Assembly: GCA_029541985.1 (NCBI GenBank)
Contig: CP095414.1
Location: forward strand, 744,001-808,000
Source of the DNA: Bacteroidales bacterium F22
Lineage (GTDB): Bacteria > Bacteroidota > Bacteroidia > Bacteroidales > Bacteroidaceae
Length of the DNA: 64,000 nt
Reading direction: 5' to 3'
Shown: positions 52,590 to 61,548 of the stretch, piece after piece
Layout of the letters: every line of letters starts with the position of its first letter
Position numbering within the stretch: position 1 is the stretch's first letter
The notes under the pieces: model-generated
What the model was told of the DNA's origin: nothing
Databases searched by the model: none
The model's input: only the letters and a program-made list of their open reading frames with translations
Position numbers and translations under genes: made by a program

Positions 52590-54557
52590 TTGGCTAAAAT
52601 AGATTATAATTTGTGGCTTCCTACCACAAAAAAAGAAGTAGAATTGAGAGGATGGAAAGAGTTAGATGTCATTCTATTCTCTGGAGATGCTTACGTCGAT
52701 CACCCTTCGTTTGGAACAGCAGTTATTGGTCGAATCATCGAATCAATGGGACTTCGTGTAGCAATAATTCCTCAACCGAATTGGCGTGATGACTTACGTG
52801 ATTTTAAAAAGTTGGGAAAACCTAATCTTTATTTCGGCATTTCACCAGGGTGTATGGATTCTATGGTAAATCACTACACAGCAAATAGGCGTTTGCGTAG
52901 CGAAGATGCTTATACTCCAGATGGAAGAAATGATATGCGACCTGATTATCCGAGCATCGTATATAGTAAAATATTACGAGAATTATATCCGGATACACCA
53001 ATCGTCTTAGGAGGTATAGAAGCTTCTCTGAGAAGACTAACTCATTACGATTATTGGCAAGAGAAATTAAGACGTTCTATTTTGCTAGATAGTGAAGCTG
53101 ATATTTTGTTATACGGAATGGGCGAGATTACCGTTCGTGAAATAACTGACCGTATTCGACGTGGTGAGTCTTGGGAAAAGATACACAATGAGATGTTACA
53201 GATATCGTATATTGCTCAAGAAAAAATGACACCTCAGAAGAATGATATTTTACTTCATTCGCATGAAGATTGTCTAAAGAACAAACGGTTCTTAGCCGAG
53301 AATTTTAAACATATAGAGATAGAGAGTAATCGAATTGAGGCTTCAAGACTACTTCAATATGTGGAAAACAAAACGGTCGTTGTCAACCCTCCTCACCCTC
53401 CAATGAGTACTGAGGTACTTGATGCTAGCTTCGACTTACCTTACACACGATTGCCTCATCCAAAATACAAAAATAAACGCATTCCAGCTTTCGAAATGAT
53501 TAAAGACTCTATTAATTTACATAGAGGATGTTTCGGAGGATGTACCTTCTGTACTATCAGTGCGCACCAAGGTAAATTCATTGTCAGCAGAAGTAAAGAA
53601 AACATACTTCGCGAAGTCAAAAAAGTGACTCAAATGCCTGACTTCAAAGGTTATCTCTCTGATCTTGGAGGACCTAGTGCTAATATGTATCGCATGAAAG
53701 GAAATAACATGGACATTTGTAAAAAATGCAAACGTCCTAGTTGTGTGTTCCCTAAAGTATGCTTCAACCTAAACACTGACCATACGCCGATTTTGGAAAT
53801 ATTCCATGAAGTAGATAAATTACCTGGAATAAAGAAGAGTTTCGTTAGCAGTGGGGTCAGATATGACCTTCTACTTCACAAAAGTGGAGATAAACGAATC
53901 GATGAATCAGCTAGACAATATACGGAAGAATTGATAAAGTATCATGTTAGTGGTCGACTCAAAGTCGCTCCTGAGCATACAAGTAACAAAGTACTAAATT
54001 TTGTACGTAAACCACCATTTGAACAATTTATTGAATTCACCAAAATTTTTCATCGTATCAATGATGAAGCTGGACTTAAACAACAGTTAATCCCTTACTT
54101 TATATCTTCACTTCCTAGTTGCGAGGACGAAGACATGGCTAAGCTAGCTATTGATACTAAGAAATTACACTTCCAACTTGAACAAGTACAGGATTTCACA
54201 CCTACTCCGATGACTGTAGCAACCGTCGCTTGGTACTCAGGAGTGCACCCTTATACGCTTGAAAAATTGTACTGTGCTAAAACTCCAAATCAAAAATTAG
54301 CCCAACGTCAATTCTTTTTCTGGTACAAACCAGAAAAAAGAAGAGAGATAGGTCTATCACTTAGAAGAATGGGCAGAGAGGATTTGCTCGAAGAATTATA
54401 TAGCCATAAAGATTCAACCAAACGATTTGATAAAACTAATAAGAAGGAAGAATCAACATTATATAACAACAAATCTAAGAAGAATAGAGGGAATCGTACA
54501 ACGAGACAACCGAATACTTCGAGTAATAAAAAATCGTATAATCCAAACTTCAAATAA
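52590..54557 (+). CDS. ygiQ: YgiQ/UPF0313-family radical SAM protein
   Basis: 655 aa, TTG start at 52590; no ATG is available in frame and the residues from there (KIDYNLWLPTTKKEVELRGW) match the family N-terminus. B12-binding-like N-terminal region with LFSGDAYVDHPSFG and VLGGIEASLRR, radical SAM domain with the cluster motif Cys314-x3-Cys318-x2-Cys321 (RGCFGGCTFC), and a further Cys set CKKCKRPSCVFPKVC near 375 that may hold another cluster. The C-terminal 50 residues are a low-complexity basic Asn/Lys/Arg/Ser tail, perhaps RNA-binding. Substrate unknown for the whole family. Confidence 0.92.
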   Translation: MAKIDYNLWLPTTKKEVELRGWKELDVILFSGDAYVDHPSFGTAVIGRIIESMGLRVAIIPQPNWRDDLRDFKKLGKPNLYFGISPGCMDSMVNHYTANRRLRSEDAYTPDGRNDMRPDYPSIVYSKILRELYPDTPIVLGGIEASLRRLTHYDYWQEKLRRSILLDSEADILLYGMGEITVREITDRIRRGESWEKIHNEMLQISYIAQEKMTPQKNDILLHSHEDCLKNKRFLAENFKHIEIESNRIEASRLLQYVENKTVVVNPPHPPMSTEVLDASFDLPYTRLPHPKYKNKRIPAFEMIKDSINLHRGCFGGCTFCTISAHQGKFIVSRSKENILREVKKVTQMPDFKGYLSDLGGPSANMYRMKGNNMDICKKCKRPSCVFPKVCFNLNTDHTPILEIFHEVDKLPGIKKSFVSSGVRYDLLLHKSGDKRIDESARQYTEELIKYHVSGRLKVAPEHTSNKVLNFVRKPPFEQFIEFTKIFHRINDEAGLKQQLIPYFISSLPSCEDEDMAKLAIDTKKLHFQLEQVQDFTPTPMTVATVAWYSGVHPYTLEKLYCAKTPNQKLAQRQFFFWYKPEKRREIGLSLRRMGREDLLEELYSHKDSTKRFDKTNKKEESTLYNNKSKKNRGNRTTRQPNTSSNKKSYNPNFK

Positions 54558-54614
54558 CATTATTCATTTTTTTTAGTAAACACTTATATTTTATCATTAT
54601 TTTGCTATCTCTAG

Positions 54615-54646
54615 TTTGCAAAAGCAAAGTGAATAGAGTATATTTG
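54615..54646 (+). promoter_or_regulatory. Promoter of the AAA ATPase gene
   Basis: -33 TTTG (54615-54618), exactly 20 nt, -7 TATATTTG (54639-54646), 30 nt before the ATG. Confidence 0.75.
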
Positions 54647-54675
54647 TGTCGAAATTGTAATATTGATATAGCAAA

Positions 54676-55854
54676 ATGGAATCTTTTTACAGAACTCACA
54701 CATATCTTGTAGAACATGTTGATGCCCCTGTTCATCGCCAATTGATGGATGAGATAGATTGGTCACATCGTCTAATTGGCATTAAGGGAACTCGAGGGGT
54801 AGGGAAAACCACCTTTCTACTTCAATATGCAAAAGAACATTACGGGACAAGCCGAGCATGTTTGTATATCAATATGAACAATTTTTACTTTTCGGATAAC
54901 ACCTTATTTGATTTTGCTAAGGCATTTAACTTACGTGGGGGACGGGTGCTTCTGATTGACCAAGTATTTAAATATCCGTCTTGGAGTGAAATATTGCATG
55001 ATATCTATATCAATATTCCTACTCTACAGGTCGTTTTTACTGGATCGTCCGTCATGCGCTTAAAGCAAGAGAATATTGATTTGAGAGATATTGTCAAATC
55101 TTATGATCTTAGGGGATTCTCCTTCCGCGAATTTTTGAACCTTCAGGCAGGGACATCGTTTAAGTCATTGACTTTTAGAGATATTATTAATCATCATGAA
55201 GAAATCGCACAGAAAATCTGTAAAGTGGTAGACCCTCTTTCTTATTTTCAAGATTATCTCCATCATGGATTTTATCCTTTTTATCTTGAAGAACGTAATT
55301 TCTCCGAGAATTTACTCAAGACAATGAATATGATGATTGAGGTGGATATCCTATTTATTAAACAAATAGAACTTAAGTATTTATCTAAAATAAAGCAATT
55401 ATTTTATCTTTTAGCAACTGGACCAAAAACATCGACTAATATTAGTCAACTGGCCTCTAAGATACAGACCTCAAGGGCAACTGTCATGAATTATCTGAAA
55501 TACTTGATGGATGCACGCCTTATTAATATGGTGTATCGAACAGGGGAAGAATTTCCAAAGAAGCCCAGTAAGATATTGTTACACAATAGTAATATGAACT
55601 ATTGCATATATCCACGAAGAGCTGATGAAGAAGAAATCATAGAGACTTTCTTTTATAATCAGATGATGAAAGACTACAAATTATCGATTGGAGACAAACG
55701 ATGCTCTTTTATCGTGGATGACAAAGTCTGCATGAAATTACATTCTCCTCAAAAGAGACGTAGAATTTCACCAGACATTATTTATGTAGTCCAAGGAGAA
55801 CGAATCGGCAAGGGAAAAGATATCCCATTATGGCTATTTGGCTTCTTGTACTAA
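54676..55854 (+). CDS. AAA_14-type ATPase with altered Walker B
   Basis: 392 aa. Walker A GTRGVGKTT (Lys44) and Walker B VLLIDQVFKYPSW with Asp95 followed by Gln96, where the family usually has Asp-Glu (LLIDEVHKYP-type). The GSS sensor segment VVFTGSSVMRLKQ near 120 is present. C-terminal part (about 250-390) has a winged-helix-like region LASKIQTSRATVMNYLKYLMDARLI and a DUF4143-like end. Relatives are common orphan ATPases in Bacteroidetes and archaea, some near toxin or defence genes, with no settled function. With Gln96 hydrolysis may be impaired. Monocistronic with its own good promoter. Confidence 0.8.
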   Translation: MESFYRTHTYLVEHVDAPVHRQLMDEIDWSHRLIGIKGTRGVGKTTFLLQYAKEHYGTSRACLYINMNNFYFSDNTLFDFAKAFNLRGGRVLLIDQVFKYPSWSEILHDIYINIPTLQVVFTGSSVMRLKQENIDLRDIVKSYDLRGFSFREFLNLQAGTSFKSLTFRDIINHHEEIAQKICKVVDPLSYFQDYLHHGFYPFYLEERNFSENLLKTMNMMIEVDILFIKQIELKYLSKIKQLFYLLATGPKTSTNISQLASKIQTSRATVMNYLKYLMDARLINMVYRTGEEFPKKPSKILLHNSNMNYCIYPRRADEEEIIETFFYNQMMKDYKLSIGDKRCSFIVDDKVCMKLHSPQKRRRISPDIIYVVQGERIGKGKDIPLWLFGFLY

Positions 55855-55917
55855 TTGATGACTAGAGACTACTTAAAAAAAAGTAACTATATATTATTAC
55901 TATAATTTTATATCATT

Positions 55918-58900
55918 ATGACAAAAAAGAAGAAATTTATCACATGTGATGGAAATCAGGCTGCTGCTCATGTATCTTACATGTTTAGCGAAGTAGCTGC
56001 GATTTATCCTATCACGCCTTCTTCAACTATGGCTGAGTACGTAGATGAATGGGCTGCCCAAGGACGTAAGAACATCTTTGGCGAGAAAGTACTTGTAGAA
56101 GAGATGCAAAGTGAAGGTGGTGCTGCTGGTGCACTTCATGGTGCGCTTCAAGCTGGTGCTTTGGCAACAACTTACACCGCATCTCAAGGTCTACTTCTGA
56201 TGATTCCTAACATGTACAAAATTGCAGGTGAGCTACTTCCTTGTGTATTCCATGTAGCAGCTCGTACTCTTGCATCACATGCTTTGTCAATCTTTGGTGA
56301 CCACCAAGATGTTATGGCTTGTCGCCAAACTGGTTTTGCTATGCTAGCAGAAGGTTCTGTTCAAGAGGTTATGGATCTTTCTGGTGTAGCTCACTTGGCT
56401 ACTATCAAGACTCGTATCCCATTTATGAACTTCTTCGACGGATTCCGTACTTCTCATGAAATCCAAAAAATCGAAGTTCTTGAGAACGAAGATCTTGCTC
56501 CACTAATTGACCAAAAAGCTCTTGCAGAATTCAGAGATCGTGCTATGACTCCAGAGAAACCTGTTTCTCGTGGTATGGCTGAAAATCCTGATCACTTCTT
56601 CCAAGCTCGTGAAGCATCTAATCCATTCTACGATACCGTTGTGGATACTGTAGAAGATTACATGAAAGAAATTACAAAAATCACTGGTCGTAAATATGGT
56701 TTGTTTGATTATTATGGTGCAGAAGATGCTGACCGTGTAATCATCGCTATGGGTTCTGTTACAGAAGCTATCCGTGAGACTATTGATTTTCTTAATGCTA
56801 AAGGTGAAAAAGTTGGTTTGGTTGCTGTACACTTGTACCGTCCATTCTCTGCTAAACATTTCTTAGCTGCAGTACCTAAGACAGCAAAACGTATCGCTGT
56901 TCTTGATCGTACTAAAGAACCAGGTTCTAATGGTGAACCTCTATATATGGACGTTCGTGATATCTATTGCGATGACAAAAATGCTCCAATGGTCGTAGGT
57001 GGCCGTTATGGTTTGAGTTCTAAAGATACTACTCCTTCTCAGATTATGTCTGTATATGAGAATCTAGCTTTAGCTCTTCCTAAGAATCATTTCACTGTAG
57101 GTATCGTTGATGATGTAACCTTCACTTCTCTTCCTCTTAAAGAAGAAGTCAGTGTAGCAGGAAAAAGCATGTTTGCCGCTAAATTCTTCGGTTTAGGTGC
57201 TGATGGTACAGTGGGTGCAAATAAGAACTCTGTCAAGATTATCGGTGATAACACAGATAAATATTGCCAAGCTTATTTCTCATACGATTCGAAAAAATCA
57301 GGTGGTTTCACTTGTTCACATCTTCGTTTTGGTGATGATCCTATCCGCTCAACTTATTATGTAAATACTCCTAATTTTGTTGCTTGCCACGTACAAGCTT
57401 ATCTACGTATGTATGATATCACTCGTGGTCTTCAAAAAGGCGGTTCTTTCCTTCTAAATACTATTTGGGATGAAGAGCAACTACATGAGCACTTACCAAA
57501 TAAGGTCAAGAGTTACTTCGCTAAGAATGATATCAAAGTATATTATATCAACGCAACAAATATCGCACAAGAGATTGGTCTTGGTAATCGTACCAACACT
57601 ATTCTTCAGTCTGCATTCTTCCGTATCACCAAAGTGATTCCTGAAGACCAAGCTGTAGAGCAGATGAAGAAATTCATCGTAAAATCTTACGGTAAAAAAG
57701 GTGAAGATATCGTTAACATGAACTATGCTGCCGTTGAGCGTGGTGGTGAATACAAAGTATTGTCTGTAGATCCAGCTTGGGCTTCTCTTGAAGATGAGGC
57801 ACTAGCTACTAAAGATGAGCCTGCATTCATTACTGAAATCGTTCGTCCTATCAATGCACAAGATGGTGACCTTCTTCCTGTCTCTGCATTTAAGGGCCGT
57901 GAAGATGGTACTTGGGATGTTGGTACTGCTGCATATGAGAAACGTGGTGTAGCTACATTTGTTCCAGAATGGAACCCTGAGCTATGTATCCAATGTAACA
58001 AATGTGCTTATGTATGTCCTCATGCTTCTATTCGTCCATTCCTTCTTGATGAAGAGGAACAAAAAGGAGCTAATTTCGATCAATTGAAAGCAGTTGGTAA
58101 AGCCTTTACAGGTCTTACTTTCCGTATCCAAGTGGATGTTCTTGACTGCCTTGGTTGTGGTAACTGTGCTGATGTTTGCCCTGGAAATCCTAAGAAGGGT
58201 GGAAAAGCACTTACAATGAAACCTATCGAGTCTCAACTTCCTCAATCTGTAAATTGGGATTACTGTGAAGAGACTGTTACAAACAAAGCTGATCGTGTAG
58301 ATGTTTTATCAAACGTGAAAAATTCTCAGTTTGCTAAACCATTATTTGAATTCTCTGGTGCATGTGCTGGTTGTGGAGAAACACCATATGTAAAATTGTT
58401 GACTCAGCTATTTGGAGACCGTGAGATGGTTGCTAATGCGACTGGTTGTTCTTCAATTTATTCTGGTTCAGTTCCTGCTACCCCATACACAACAAATGCG
58501 AATGGTCAAGGTCCAGCTTGGGCTAACTCATTGTTCGAAGATTTCTGTGAATATGGTCTTGGTATGAAACTCGCTAATGAGAAAATGACTGATAGAATCG
58601 TCGAGACTTTCAACGAAATTATCGCTAGCGATAAAGTTACTGCTGAAGAAAAAGAACTTCTATCTTCATGGATTGATAATCGTAAGAGTGCTGCTAAGAC
58701 AAAAGAATTAGCTCCACAATTAAAAGAGCTTATCGCTAAGGGTGTAGCTACTGGAGATGAGACATTTAAGAGACTTGAGAAAATCACTCACTTCTTAGTA
58801 AAACGTTCTCAATGGATTATCGGTGGTGATGGTGCTTCTTATGATATCGGTTTCGGTGGATTAGACCATGTAATTGCTTCTGGTAAGGATATTAATATTT

Positions 58901-59478
58901 TAGTACTTGATACTGAGGTTTATTCTAACACTGGTGGCCAGTCTTCTAAGTCAACTCCAATCGGTGCAATTGCTAAATTTGCTGCGTCAGGTAAACGTAT
59001 CCGTAAGAAAGACCTAGGTATGATTGCTACTACTTATGGTTATGTATATGTTGCTCAAATTGCAATGGGTGCTAATCAAGCTCAGACACTTAAAGCAATT
59101 CGTGAAGCTGAAGCTTATGATGGACCATCTCTAGTGATTGCTTACTCTCCTTGTATTAACCATGGTATCCGTAAGGGTATGGGTAAAGCACAGAAAGAGC
59201 AAGAATTAGCTGTTGAGTGTGGATACTGGCACTTATGGAGATTCAACCCTGAGTTAGAAGCTGCAGGTAAGAATCCATTCGTAATCGATTCGAAAGAACC
59301 ACAATGGGATAAGTTCCAAGACTACCTTAAGGGCGAAGTTCGTTTCGCATCTGTAGCTAAACTATATCCTACTGAGGCGAGTGAATTATTCAATGCTGCA
59401 CAAAATAATGCTCAATGGCGTTATGATAGTTACAAACGTCTTGCAAGTCAAGAATGGGTTGCTAAAGAAGCTGAATAA
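55918..59478 (+). CDS. nifJ: Pyruvate:ferredoxin oxidoreductase
   Basis: 1186 aa, homodimeric single-chain PFOR. Oxidises pyruvate with CoA to acetyl-CoA and CO2, reducing ferredoxin. Domain order: pyruvate-binding domain I with YPITPSSTMAEYVDEWAAQG, domain II, gamma-like domain III, ferredoxin-like domain with CIQCNKCAYVCPH and CLGCGNCADVCPG near 690-750, and TPP domain with CAGCGETPYVKLL, IGGDGASYDIGFGG and the NTGGQSS loop. The proximal cluster cysteine is in SPCINHG near 1078. Codon choice differs from neighbours, with strong preference for GGT, GCT, CGT and ACT, a sign of very high expression. Electrons likely feed the NfnAB protein encoded at 34635 and hydrogenases elsewhere. Confidence 0.97.
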   Translation: MTKKKKFITCDGNQAAAHVSYMFSEVAAIYPITPSSTMAEYVDEWAAQGRKNIFGEKVLVEEMQSEGGAAGALHGALQAGALATTYTASQGLLLMIPNMYKIAGELLPCVFHVAARTLASHALSIFGDHQDVMACRQTGFAMLAEGSVQEVMDLSGVAHLATIKTRIPFMNFFDGFRTSHEIQKIEVLENEDLAPLIDQKALAEFRDRAMTPEKPVSRGMAENPDHFFQAREASNPFYDTVVDTVEDYMKEITKITGRKYGLFDYYGAEDADRVIIAMGSVTEAIRETIDFLNAKGEKVGLVAVHLYRPFSAKHFLAAVPKTAKRIAVLDRTKEPGSNGEPLYMDVRDIYCDDKNAPMVVGGRYGLSSKDTTPSQIMSVYENLALALPKNHFTVGIVDDVTFTSLPLKEEVSVAGKSMFAAKFFGLGADGTVGANKNSVKIIGDNTDKYCQAYFSYDSKKSGGFTCSHLRFGDDPIRSTYYVNTPNFVACHVQAYLRMYDITRGLQKGGSFLLNTIWDEEQLHEHLPNKVKSYFAKNDIKVYYINATNIAQEIGLGNRTNTILQSAFFRITKVIPEDQAVEQMKKFIVKSYGKKGEDIVNMNYAAVERGGEYKVLSVDPAWASLEDEALATKDEPAFITEIVRPINAQDGDLLPVSAFKGREDGTWDVGTAAYEKRGVATFVPEWNPELCIQCNKCAYVCPHASIRPFLLDEEEQKGANFDQLKAVGKAFTGLTFRIQVDVLDCLGCGNCADVCPGNPKKGGKALTMKPIESQLPQSVNWDYCEETVTNKADRVDVLSNVKNSQFAKPLFEFSGACAGCGETPYVKLLTQLFGDREMVANATGCSSIYSGSVPATPYTTNANGQGPAWANSLFEDFCEYGLGMKLANEKMTDRIVETFNEIIASDKVTAEEKELLSSWIDNRKSAAKTKELAPQLKELIAKGVATGDETFKRLEKITHFLVKRSQWIIGGDGASYDIGFGGLDHVIASGKDINILVLDTEVYSNTGGQSSKSTPIGAIAKFAASGKRIRKKDLGMIATTYGYVYVAQIAMGANQAQTLKAIREAEAYDGPSLVIAYSPCINHGIRKGMGKAQKEQELAVECGYWHLWRFNPELEAAGKNPFVIDSKEPQWDKFQDYLKGEVRFASVAKLYPTEASELFNAAQNNAQWRYDSYKRLASQEWVAKEAE

Positions 59479-59517
59479 TAAACAGTTGTATAACTTATAA
59501 TAAGTTATTATAATAAG

Positions 59518-59565
59518 AAGAGGATGTATCAAATTTCATTTTGATACATCCTCTTTTCTTTTTCA
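59518..59565. terminator. Bidirectional terminator after nifJ
   Basis: Perfect 16-bp stem (59518-59533, 59540-59555; AAGAGGATGTATCAAA arm), 6-nt loop, then TTCTTTTTC. It lies between nifJ and the convergent acetyltransferase remnant. Confidence 0.88.
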
Positions 59566-59575
59566 AAATTTAGGA

Positions 59576-59917
59576 CTACATACTCATATGCATACATATA
59601 GCATCCATACCATCTGCATAGTAAGCACGTTTAATTGACACCTGGTAGAAACCAATTTCTTCATAGAATTGACGAGCATACGTATTATCCGCTCTGACTT
59701 CTAATCCTACAGTATTTATATATTTATCAGAAGAAATAAGTTTCAAGACTTCAGTAAATAATCTTTTACCAATTCCCTGTCGTTGAAAATTAGGATGTAC
59801 AGCAAACGAATAGAAACATGCATAATGCGTACCTTTCCTTGTTAGAAGAGAGATATAGCCAACACATTTATCATCTAGTTCAGAGACGTAAAACCAGCTA
59901 TGCAAGAAAAATTTCAC
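59576..59917 (-). pseudogene. N-terminally truncated RimI-like acetyltransferase
   Basis: The open frame of 113 codons has no ATG near its beginning; the first possible start is GTG at 59917. The content is a clear GNAT domain: KCVGYISLL, FAVHPNFQRQGIGKRLF (acetyl-CoA loop R/QxxGxG) and LEVRADNTYARQFYEEIGF ... RAYYADGMDAICM, the RimI-type C-terminus. About 40-50 residues expected before FLHSWFYVSEL are missing. Immediately upstream, overlapping in another frame, is the remnant of an RLAN-type domain. I read both as the wreck of one locus, though translation of a short protein from the GTG cannot be excluded. Confidence 0.6.
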
Positions 59918-60190
59918 GCATTTTCTGATTCAGCCTCATACCAGCATCTGATTCTATCTTGTTTATAACTTCCACACTTGGAATAACCTTGTGCCTACGT
60001 GTCTGAGCAAGAAGAGAACAATAATATCCTTCAGTGTTGTAACCATAATTATCACTAAGGTTCAACACCAATTTTTTTCTTTTGACAAAGATCTATTTTT
60101 CAAGTAATCGGAAACCAAACATATTTTTTTTGATTCCAAATAAGGTTTCCAGCAATTCATATCATAGAGTAAAATCAACAAATTATTCAT
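59898..60190 (-). pseudogene. Frameshifted RLAN (RimK-like N-terminal) domain remnant
   Basis: From the ATG at 60190 the minus strand reads MNNLLILLYDMNCWKPYLES ... DYLKNRSLSKE and then meets TGA. Adding one A to the A7 run (60072-60078) restores a frame reading KKLVLNLSDNYGYN, TEGYYCSLLAQTRRHK and VIPSVEVINKIES, typical of the RLAN domain that precedes ATP-grasp ligases or acetyltransferases in Bacteroidetes. This frame stops at 59898-59900, only about 98 codons in, where the family domain continues for some 60 more. So there is a one-base deletion in a homopolymer and loss of the domain end. Not found by simple ORF length; identified from translated fragments. Confidence 0.6.
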
Positions 60191-60398
60191 CTGTGTATGT
60201 TTAAATAAATACTAAAACAATATAGTCATTAACTCTAATAATTACAGCTGCAATTTTCATCCTTTTTTTTCATATAAAAAAATAAATGGTAGGTTAAATG
60301 AAAAAAATCATACGTTTTATTTTTCTAATTTGATCTATGCTGCAAATAATTATAATGTTAAATAAACAACAAAACATAGATAAAATAGAAAGCATGTA

Positions 60399-60406
60399 TA
60401 TCTTTG
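60399..60406 (+). promoter_or_regulatory. -7 element for the lactonase gene
   Basis: TATCTTTG fits TAnnTTTG, 20 nt before the ATG at 60427. The rest of 60191-60426 is A+T-rich with nothing else recognised. Confidence 0.5.
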
Positions 60407-60426
60407 TATAACTAAATAAAAACGAT

Positions 60427-61521
60427 ATGAAAGCAAATTACCTCTTAGCTCTTTTACTTCTTGGGCTAGTTACTAACTGCCAAAATTCAAAGAATAAAAC
60501 TGACCTAACCATGATTGTAGGCACCTATACCGACTCACCAGAACAAGGCATCTCCGTCTATCATTTTGATGAAGAGACTGCAGATGCGACTCTTCTGTCC
60601 ACCACCCCGATGGTAAACCCATCCTATCTCAGTTTGTCTTCAGACCACAAACACCTATATGCAGTAAGCGAACAAGATAGCGCTGATGCCTTCGTTTCAG
60701 CATTTCAATTTGATGCTTCTACAGGTATACTAGAAGAAATAAACAGCAAACCAACTTATGGAGCATATCCTTGTAACATAACCAATGATGACTCACGAAT
60801 ATATATATCCAACTATGGAGGAGGCAGTTTATGTTATTATGAGAAAGATAGTCAAGAAGGGCTAGGCGAATTAGTCGAAGTAATCAATTTCAATGATATT
60901 CCCAATGATACAGTAAATCCAGCCCATGCCCACTGTGCTTATTTTTCTCCCGACTCCACCCAGCTCTTTGTCAACAATTTAGGTAAGGATTTGATCCACT
61001 GTTTCGATAGAGCAAAAGATGGTAAATTGACACCAAGCAAACAATCTACCGTAGAGATCACGTCAGGATACGGTCCTCGACATAGCATCTTCTCACCTAA
61101 CAAAACAAAGATGTATCTAATCAATGAATTGAGCGGCATACTAGATGTATTTGATTACAAAGATAAGACGCTTACCCACCTCCAATCAATTGCTTGCGAC
61201 AGCGTAGGAGGACACGGTTCTGCTGATATCCACATAAGCAATGATGGATGCTTTGTCTATGCGAGTAATCGCTTAAAAGCTGATGGTATATCGATATTCA
61301 GAGTACAACCAGATGGGCTACTAACCAAAATCGCTTATCAGAAGACCGGTATTCATCCTCGCAACTTTATCCTGACTCCAAACAATCAGTATCTACTTGT
61401 AGCATGTAGAGATGACAACCAGATTGAGATATACAAACGAAACAGCAAAACAGGGCTGTTGACGGACACTCAAAAAAGGATCAAGTTGCACAAGCCAGTA
61501 TGTATACAATGGGCTCAATAG
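60427..61521 (+). CDS. Lactonase-family seven-bladed beta-propeller lipoprotein
   Basis: 364 aa. Hydrophobic leader ending LVTNC, a possible lipobox (Cys18) with an unusual Asn at -1. The mature part starts MIVGTYTDSPEQGISVYHFDEET, the standard opening of the YbhE/Lactonase (PF10282-type) family, with repeating blade strands such as NPSYLSLSSDHKHLYAVSE, NPAHAHCAYFSPDSTQLFVNNLG, GYGPRHSIFSPNKTKMYLINE and GIHPRNFILTPNNQYLLVACRD. Cytosolic members are 6-phosphogluconolactonases; exported ones like this act on unknown lactones. It lies 27 nt before the pseudouridine synthase gene and is probably co-transcribed. Confidence 0.88.
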   Translation: MKANYLLALLLLGLVTNCQNSKNKTDLTMIVGTYTDSPEQGISVYHFDEETADATLLSTTPMVNPSYLSLSSDHKHLYAVSEQDSADAFVSAFQFDASTGILEEINSKPTYGAYPCNITNDDSRIYISNYGGGSLCYYEKDSQEGLGELVEVINFNDIPNDTVNPAHAHCAYFSPDSTQLFVNNLGKDLIHCFDRAKDGKLTPSKQSTVEITSGYGPRHSIFSPNKTKMYLINELSGILDVFDYKDKTLTHLQSIACDSVGGHGSADIHISNDGCFVYASNRLKADGISIFRVQPDGLLTKIAYQKTGIHPRNFILTPNNQYLLVACRDDNQIEIYKRNSKTGLLTDTQKRIKLHKPVCIQWAQ

Positions 61522-61548
61522 CCCCTCATAAGATTACACTATTATCAG

